Shown: piece by piece, positions 5,517-10,106 of the stretch
How positions within the stretch are numbered: the stretch's first letter is position 1
Layout: each line of letters begins with the position of its first letter
Assembly: GCA_023259685.1 (NCBI GenBank)
Contig: JALRGP010000030.1
Coordinates: 1-10,106 of the forward strand
Direction of reading: 5' to 3'
Source of the DNA: Alphaproteobacteria bacterium
GTDB lineage: Bacteria; Pseudomonadota; Alphaproteobacteria; JALRGP01
Length of the DNA: 10,106 bases
The notes under the pieces: generated by a model
Told to the model about the DNA's origin: nothing
What the model saw: the letters and a program-made list of their open reading frames with translations, nothing else
Database searches by the model: none
Made by a program: the position numbers and the translations under genes

Positions 5517-5768
5517 ATCTCTTAAATTGCGGAGGTGCGATTAAAAGTGGGGGGCTAACATGATCTTTTTTCCAGAAATTTCCTGCTATTTTAATGTACT
5601 TTTGAATGATATACCTATGAATGCTTTATTTTCCAAACGCATTTTTTGATGAGAGTCTTTGCTTTTCTCTGATTCAGGGATCCTCATGCACTTCATGACT
5701 GCTTCGGTTTCCGACTTCGTGGACGACTAGCCTTTCTCTACTAGAAAAAGGTTTTAAAAAAAAACTTA
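5494..5768. other. Gene-free spacer with two GC-rich islands, possible remnant of a mobile or dispersed repeat
   Basis: No credible gene lies here. Two islands stand out from surroundings that are mostly A/T: 5529-5559 (about 58% GC, with a G6 run) and 5661-5730 (50% GC by count). The second island ends next to an imperfect hairpin, CCTTT.TCT (5731-5739) with AGA.AAAGG (5743-5751), followed on the plus strand by TTTT. On the minus strand one frame is open from about 5620 into the tRNA promoter but resembles no family I recognise. The contrast in composition suggests inserted or eroded DNA, or an unrecognised small RNA. Confidence 0.45.
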
Positions 5769-7286
5769 CTAGTATATGTCAAAAAAATGAGACGTTTTAT
5801 GGTAAACATACTCTCCCGGAGCTTCATCAATAGTTGGCAAATGATGATAATGATGTTTAGATTTTGACGTATCATGGCGCACGAGCCAATCTCGTAATTC
5901 CAACCACCATGTTTTGTGGATACCAACCTGACAATTGATCGTATATCCATATTTTCCTGGAGGTGGGTGAATGACACCCGCTGAGTGACCACCGCCCGCC
6001 AAAACCAAAGTTGCCTCTTCATATAATTCTTTGATAGCAAAAGCAGAAGCTGGAGGAACAATATGATCATTTTCCGCTGATAACACAAATAAGGGTTGTG
6101 AGATATCATTTAAACGGGGTATTAAACCATTTTTCAAAAAAATGTTGTCTAAATAATCTAAATGAAGTGACGCCGGTATATCTGTCGTGTCACAATTCCA
6201 ATATAAAATATCAAAAAATTTTTTATCCTTATTCAAATAGTAAAGATCAACAAAATTCGACCAAATCATATCATTTGATCTGAGCATACTAAACATATTG
6301 GCCATCATATCGCCTGGAAAAAAACCATGAGTATCATTCATTTTTTTCAGATCTTCAATTATTTTTGGCGTGACGAATAAACGCATATCGCCTATTTTTT
6401 CAAAATCAATAGGAACCGCCAATAATGTTATTGTCTCAATCAGCGACCTTGAATTGTCTGACAACAATAACCCTACTCCCCCAGTGCAATAGCCAATTGT
6501 ATGAATAGGGTTTTGACAATGATCATGCATGAAAGACAAGGCCTCATGAATAGAAGCCGAATAATCTGATAGTAATTTTCCTTTTAATTCATCACGGCCG
6601 TTAGCCCACGACATAATCCATACACTAAATCCTTGATCAATAAAAAATTTGACAAATGAATTATGGGGCTGCAAATCACAAATATAAAATTTATTGATCC
6701 AAGGTGGAATAATGAGAATGGGAATAGTGTAAGCATCAGCAAAAGCCGGTTCATAACAAATTAATTCAAAAATATCCGTTTTTAAAACGACTTTACCTTT
6801 GGTCGTGGCTAAATTTTTGCCAACCTGAAATAATTCAAGATTGACAAAACTAGCTAAAGACAAAAAATGATCTTTTTGAAAATCTTCATAGAGCCTTTGA
6901 AACCCTTTCCATAAAGAATCACCATTGGTTCTGATCATCTCATCCAATACAATAGGATTCGTCCAAGGGAAATTTGATGGGGATAAGCTATCAATCCAAT
7001 TTTTCATCGCTAGAAAGGTGATGTCTTTATGTTGATGAGGTATTTTTTCTAAAAAATCTTGAATGGTTTGTTGATGAAGTAAAAAAAATTGTTTTAAAAA
7101 ATCAAAAATTGGAATATCTGTCCAACGTTGATCTTGAAATCGTCGATCTTTAGGGTCGTGTTGCACAACCGGAAGCACGTCGTATCCATGAATTTTTTGC
7201 ATAAAATATGATGATAAATCATAGAGTTGTTGACTGTAATGAGCAAAATCAAACAAATGAAGATGTATATGTGATATTTTTTTCAC
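5769..7286 (-). CDS. phaC: Poly(3-hydroxyalkanoate) synthase, class I-like
   Basis: A 505-residue cytoplasmic, granule-associated enzyme that polymerises (R)-3-hydroxyacyl-CoA into polyester. The N-terminal PhaC domain is recognised by DRRFQDQRW (residues 47-55) and later WTNPIVLDE. The alpha/beta-hydrolase part has PPWINKFYICDL (194-205), SVWIMSWANG, the lipase-like box GYCTGG with nucleophile C267, TDIPASLHLDYL, END with catalytic D407, and GGGHSAGVIHPPPGKYGY with catalytic H434. The triad Cys-Asp-His is complete. It is shorter than typical class I enzymes (about 560-600) mainly at the N-terminus. The start is GTG 7284-7286, the only start codon before an upstream in-frame stop; no Shine-Dalgarno is evident, so it is provisional. 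The stop is TAG. It follows pabB by 75 bases of AT-rich sequence. No phaA, phaB or phasin gene is in the window. Confidence 0.95.
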   Translation of the reverse strand: MKKISHIHLHLFDFAHYSQQLYDLSSYFMQKIHGYDVLPVVQHDPKDRRFQDQRWTDIPIFDFLKQFFLLHQQTIQDFLEKIPHQHKDITFLAMKNWIDSLSPSNFPWTNPIVLDEMIRTNGDSLWKGFQRLYEDFQKDHFLSLASFVNLELFQVGKNLATTKGKVVLKTDIFELICYEPAFADAYTIPILIIPPWINKFYICDLQPHNSFVKFFIDQGFSVWIMSWANGRDELKGKLLSDYSASIHEALSFMHDHCQNPIHTIGYCTGGVGLLLSDNSRSLIETITLLAVPIDFEKIGDMRLFVTPKIIEDLKKMNDTHGFFPGDMMANMFSMLRSNDMIWSNFVDLYYLNKDKKFFDILYWNCDTTDIPASLHLDYLDNIFLKNGLIPRLNDISQPLFVLSAENDHIVPPASAFAIKELYEEATLVLAGGGHSAGVIHPPPGKYGYTINCQVGIHKTWWLELRDWLVRHDTSKSKHHYHHLPTIDEAPGEYVYHKTSHFFDIY

Positions 7287-7361
7287 TGTAACAAATTAAA
7301 AGTTAATAAATAATGAACAAATTTAATTTTTTTTTAAAATCTACATTTTATAAGGATTATC

Positions 7362-8684
7362 TCACGTATGTCCCACTGTTTTTAGCATAGCTTCCGCTTT
7401 TGCTTCTGTTTCATCGAATTCCATCTCGGGTGATGAGTCATAGGTAATACCGCCGCCTGCATGGATTGACAGAGTATCTTGGTGAATACAAAAGGTACGA
7501 ATTAAAATATTTGTATCCATTGCACCGCTAAAGGATATGTATCCCGCCGATCCGCAGTAAGGCCCCCTTGCAACCCCTTCCAATTCTCGTATAATTTCCA
7601 TTGCTCGTACTTTAGGGGCGCCTGTAATAGATCCCCCGGGAAATGTTGCCGTGAGTAAATCAATTAAATCATAGGGTTCATCTAAAACTCCCACCACCGT
7701 TGAAACCAAATGATGAACTGTTTGATATGTTTCTAAATCAAAAAGAGCTGGAACTTTAACGGAATGAGATTTGCATACTTTTGATAAATCATTGCGAAGT
7801 AAATCAACAATCATGACGTTTTCACTTTGGTCTTTCGCTGAGGATCTTAAAGAATTTTGATTGCACAAGTCTTGAGCAAGGTCCATGGATCTGCGACATG
7901 TTCCCTTGATTGGACGCGTTTCAACGTGTCGATCAATGACCTTTAAAAAACGCTCCGGCGATGATGATAAAATATATGTAGGATCAAAATTCATAAATGT
8001 GGAAAAAGGAGCTGGGTTTTTTTTTCTCAATAATTGATATAAATCAAAACGTTTATCAAGATAATTCAATTGGCACGTCCAGCGTCTGGCTAAATTAATC
8101 TGATAAACATCTCCTTCCTCAATATATTGACGCACTTTTTCAATCAGTGGAACGTACGATTCTTTCGTATGATCGCTGTGAATCTTAGGCCGCTCAATGG
8201 GATTGACGGGTTGTTTTAAAATATTTTGTTCCAGTATTTGCAAAAAATCACCCACTTGTGATTGATTGTGGCTCATTAAATAACATTTTTTAAGCTCATG
8301 ATCCCACGCCAGAACTGTTTGATAGACTCCTAAACAACAATCAGGAAAATCAATATCAGCATGTGTTTTTGGAATGTCTTCTAAAAATCTGTATAAATCG
8401 TACGAAAAAAAACCACACAGCCCTCCTTGAAATGGTGGCAAATCGGGGTGATGATTTTTTTTTTGGCGCTGTAAAAATCCTTTTAAAAAAGAAAATGGAT
8501 TGTCGTTTCGAAAGATAAAAATATCTTCTGGTAGCGCCGTTATAAATGTATAACGTCCTGTGCCTGTTGGCCACACAAGATCAGGGATTGGATTGGAATC
8601 TAAAAATATAGCACCCTTTAAATGTTGGAATTTTGAAAAAGATTCCAAGGGATCCATTGTATAAGGCATATTCAAAATAATCAT
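7362..8684 (-). CDS. pabB: Aminodeoxychorismate synthase component I
   Basis: A 440-residue chorismate-utilising enzyme that converts chorismate, with ammonia from a PabA partner, to 4-amino-4-deoxychorismate for folate. PIKGT (258-262) carries K260, the lysine that distinguishes PabB from anthranilate synthase TrpE (Ala there). Other landmarks are EEGDVYQINLARR (189-201), SSSPERFL (240-247), VDLLRNDLSKV (293-303), FPGGSITGAPKVRAMEII (348-365), GYISFSGAMDTNILIRT (381-397) and the C-terminal HAGGGI then EFDETEAKA. The N-terminal domain (1-165) is weakly conserved, as usual. ATG 8684 is preceded by AGAGG and lies 12 bases after aroA, so the two are probably co-transcribed. There is no fused PabA or PabC domain. 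The stop is TGA, showing that UGA terminates here. Confidence 0.95.
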   Translation of the reverse strand: MIILNMPYTMDPLESFSKFQHLKGAIFLDSNPIPDLVWPTGTGRYTFITALPEDIFIFRNDNPFSFLKGFLQRQKKNHHPDLPPFQGGLCGFFSYDLYRFLEDIPKTHADIDFPDCCLGVYQTVLAWDHELKKCYLMSHNQSQVGDFLQILEQNILKQPVNPIERPKIHSDHTKESYVPLIEKVRQYIEEGDVYQINLARRWTCQLNYLDKRFDLYQLLRKKNPAPFSTFMNFDPTYILSSSPERFLKVIDRHVETRPIKGTCRRSMDLAQDLCNQNSLRSSAKDQSENVMIVDLLRNDLSKVCKSHSVKVPALFDLETYQTVHHLVSTVVGVLDEPYDLIDLLTATFPGGSITGAPKVRAMEIIRELEGVARGPYCGSAGYISFSGAMDTNILIRTFCIHQDTLSIHAGGGITYDSSPEMEFDETEAKAEAMLKTVGHT

Positions 8685-8696
8685 GGGAGACCTCTT

Positions 8697-9953
8697 TTAT
8701 TTAAATAGTAAATAGGACCAAAAATTGGGAAAGCTTGTGGAAACTGTATCATAATTTTTGATGTAGCATCCATTTGTACAACTGGCAAGTATGGCAAAAC
8801 TCATGGCAACACGGTGATCGTGGTCAGCGTCAATTACAATGTTGGGATCATTAAAGTGACCACTTTGCCCTTGAATAAATAAGGAATCTCCGTGGGTCCA
8901 AGTTTCAATTCCAAATCGTTTGAGTCGATTCATCATTCCTTCTAATCGGTTGGATTCTTTTGCTCTGAGTTCATGAAGGCCATCGAATTGACTCAGCCCT
9001 TTGGCCAAAGACGCCGCGATAAATAAAATAGGGTACTCATCGATAAGATAAGATGCCCACTCAGATCCTACGTGAATTCCATGAAGATGCGAACTTCTTA
9101 TCACAATTTCACCACCTGTGATGCGAATATTTCCACCCATTTGCATTAAAATATCAATATACTTTAACCGAAAAGGATCCATACACACATGGGTCAAAGT
9201 GATTTCTGACATCGGAAGCAACAGCGCACCAACCACCCAAAATGCTGCACCAGATGGGTCCTTTTGCACATAAATAGTTCGTTCTTTTTGTATTGTTTGT
9301 TTCCCAGTTAAACGAATGATATTGTCATTAATTTGAATGGGATAACCAAGTTCTTGTAACATATGCTCCGTATGAGCACGGGTTGGGACGGATTCAATGA
9401 CAGTGGTTGTATCTTTGGAAAATAACCCTGCCAATAAAATACAGGATTTGACTTGAGCAGAAGGAACAGGCACATGATATGTAAGCGCTCTTGGATGATG
9501 TGTACCTGTCACTGCCATAGGCAAACGATCTGAGCGAGACTGGACGTTGACCCCCATATCCGTTAATGGTTGAATTACCCGTCCCATAGGCCGTTTTCTT
9601 AAGGATATATCGCCGTCTAAGTAGATTGTTTCTGGAACACCCGCAAACACCCCCATCATTAAACGTGCTGTTGTTCCGGAATTACCCATCCAAAATAAAT
9701 GCGTTTTAGGCTTTAATGCAACAGGAGAGGTGATCGTCAGCACATGATCATCACCAGGATAAGTTTTGATTCCTAAACCTTCTAAAACTTTTTGGGTGCA
9801 CATTACATCCTGTCCCTCATTGAGACCAATAATTTTGGTGATTCCAGGAAATACAGATCCCAAAATTAATGCACGATGAGATATGGATTTATCTCCTTGC
9901 ACAGGTGGTGAGACCTGGAAACCTGTTATTTTTTTCGGAACAAATAAAGGCAA
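8697..9953 (-). CDS. aroA: 3-phosphoshikimate 1-carboxyvinyltransferase (EPSP synthase), class II-like
   Basis: A 418-residue enzyme that joins phosphoenolpyruvate to shikimate-3-phosphate, the sixth shikimate-pathway step. Active-site blocks in order: GDKSISHRALIL (20-31, with K22 and R27), GNSGTTARLMMG (90-101), RKRPMGRVIQPL (119-130), PSAQVKSCILLAG (164-176), DPSGAAF (232-238), IDEYPILFIAASLAKG (304-319, general-base D305), LRAKESNR (329-336) and DHRVAMSF (379-386). RPMGRVIQPLTDMGV, SAQVKS, RAHTEHML and SYLIDEYPIL resemble CP4-type class II enzymes more than E. coli AroA. The only start before an upstream in-frame TAA is TTG 9951-9953, with no Shine-Dalgarno. The product otherwise begins as expected, so a TTG start is likely but not certain. 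Confidence 0.96.
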   Translation of the reverse strand: MPLFVPKKITGFQVSPPVQGDKSISHRALILGSVFPGITKIIGLNEGQDVMCTQKVLEGLGIKTYPGDDHVLTITSPVALKPKTHLFWMGNSGTTARLMMGVFAGVPETIYLDGDISLRKRPMGRVIQPLTDMGVNVQSRSDRLPMAVTGTHHPRALTYHVPVPSAQVKSCILLAGLFSKDTTTVIESVPTRAHTEHMLQELGYPIQINDNIIRLTGKQTIQKERTIYVQKDPSGAAFWVVGALLLPMSEITLTHVCMDPFRLKYIDILMQMGGNIRITGGEIVIRSSHLHGIHVGSEWASYLIDEYPILFIAASLAKGLSQFDGLHELRAKESNRLEGMMNRLKRFGIETWTHGDSLFIQGQSGHFNDPNIVIDADHDHRVAMSFAILASCTNGCYIKNYDTVSTSFPNFWSYLLFK

Positions 9954-10010
9954 GTGATGTTGTTCAAACTTTTATTTTAATTTATCAGATTTTTGATTCA
10001 AACTCATCAT

Positions 10011-10038
10011 TAGGCCCTGCACCCAAAATCAGGGCCTA
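10011..10038. repeat. Perfect 9-bp inverted repeat upstream of aroA
   Basis: TAGGCCCTG (10011-10019) and CAGGGCCTA (10030-10038) are perfect reverse complements separated by 10 bases. The stem is GC-rich (6 of 9) in an AT-rich spacer and ends 57 bases upstream of the aroA start. Neither strand has a T-run after it, so it is not a standard terminator. It may be a leader hairpin for aroA, an operator, or the boundary of the preceding transcription unit. Confidence 0.6.
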
Positions 10039-10106
10039 CGCATGAAAATTTGTGGTAAATTTACAACAAGAATAGAAGGGATTTAAAAGCCAAGTAATAC
10101 ATGCTA

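Noticed and set aside
5686..5730. Plus-strand mini-frame MHFMTASVSDFVDD ending before a hairpin
   Set aside because: It has only 14 codons and no ribosome-binding site. It may be part of a remnant but is not supported as a gene.
5741..6109. Minus-strand frame of 122 codons within phaC
   Set aside because: It is an out-of-frame overlap with the catalytic C-terminal part of PhaC and has no family features.
9973..10011. Leader peptide MMSLNQKSDKLK upstream of aroA
   Set aside because: It has no ribosome-binding site and no run of aromatic codons that would suggest attenuation; it is likely chance.

Overview
This is an AT-rich window that looks like chromosomal core sequence of an alphaproteobacterium, plausibly a host-associated, low-GC lineage such as Holosporales. 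That placement is inferred from protein flavour, not from a search. The clues are an alphaproteobacterial-type S18, a class II-like EPSP synthase resembling the rhizobial CP4 enzyme, a tsaB-plsC gene pair, an LPLAT with the HQSxWE box common in this class, and a cardiolipin synthase of the mitochondrial CRLS1 type. UGA is a normal stop: intact tsaB and pabB both end in TGA.

Layout, left to right. Positions 1-789 (minus) hold the N-terminal 263 codons of a multi-membrane EpsG/Wzy-like polysaccharide polymerase that runs off the left edge, with a good promoter in front of it. A divergent spacer of about 250 bases follows, carrying a candidate S6:S18-binding leader. Next comes the ribosomal operon rpsF-rpsR-rplI (plus), closely followed by a CDP-alcohol phosphatidyltransferase (probable cardiolipin synthase) whose first codons overlap a terminator-like hairpin. 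Positions 2811-3999 (plus) are one decayed gene for an exported beta-propeller-like protein with a C-terminal cadherin-like repeat. It is broken by one frameshift in an A7 run and one in-frame TGA, and its 3' end overlaps the convergent tsaB.

Everything from 3940 to 9953 lies on the minus strand. Read in the direction of transcription it is aroA, pabB, phaC, a roughly 290-base spacer with two GC-rich islands, tRNA-Pro(TGG), tRNA-Leu(GAG), plsC and tsaB. AroA (EPSP synthesis, leading to chorismate) and PabB (chorismate to aminodeoxychorismate, for folate) are consecutive in aromatic metabolism and 12 bases apart. PhaC polymerises hydroxyacyl-CoA into storage polyester. The two tRNAs seem to share a transcript with plsC (phosphatidic acid synthesis) and tsaB (t6A modification of tRNA). 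The cardiolipin synthase and PlsC both belong to phospholipid synthesis.

I found no CRISPR array, complete mobile element or clear defence system. The most interesting items are the unlisted EpsG-like gene, the CRLS1-type synthase with its hairpin-embedded start, the decayed surface-protein gene, the GC islands beside phaC, and the tRNA-mRNA arrangement.
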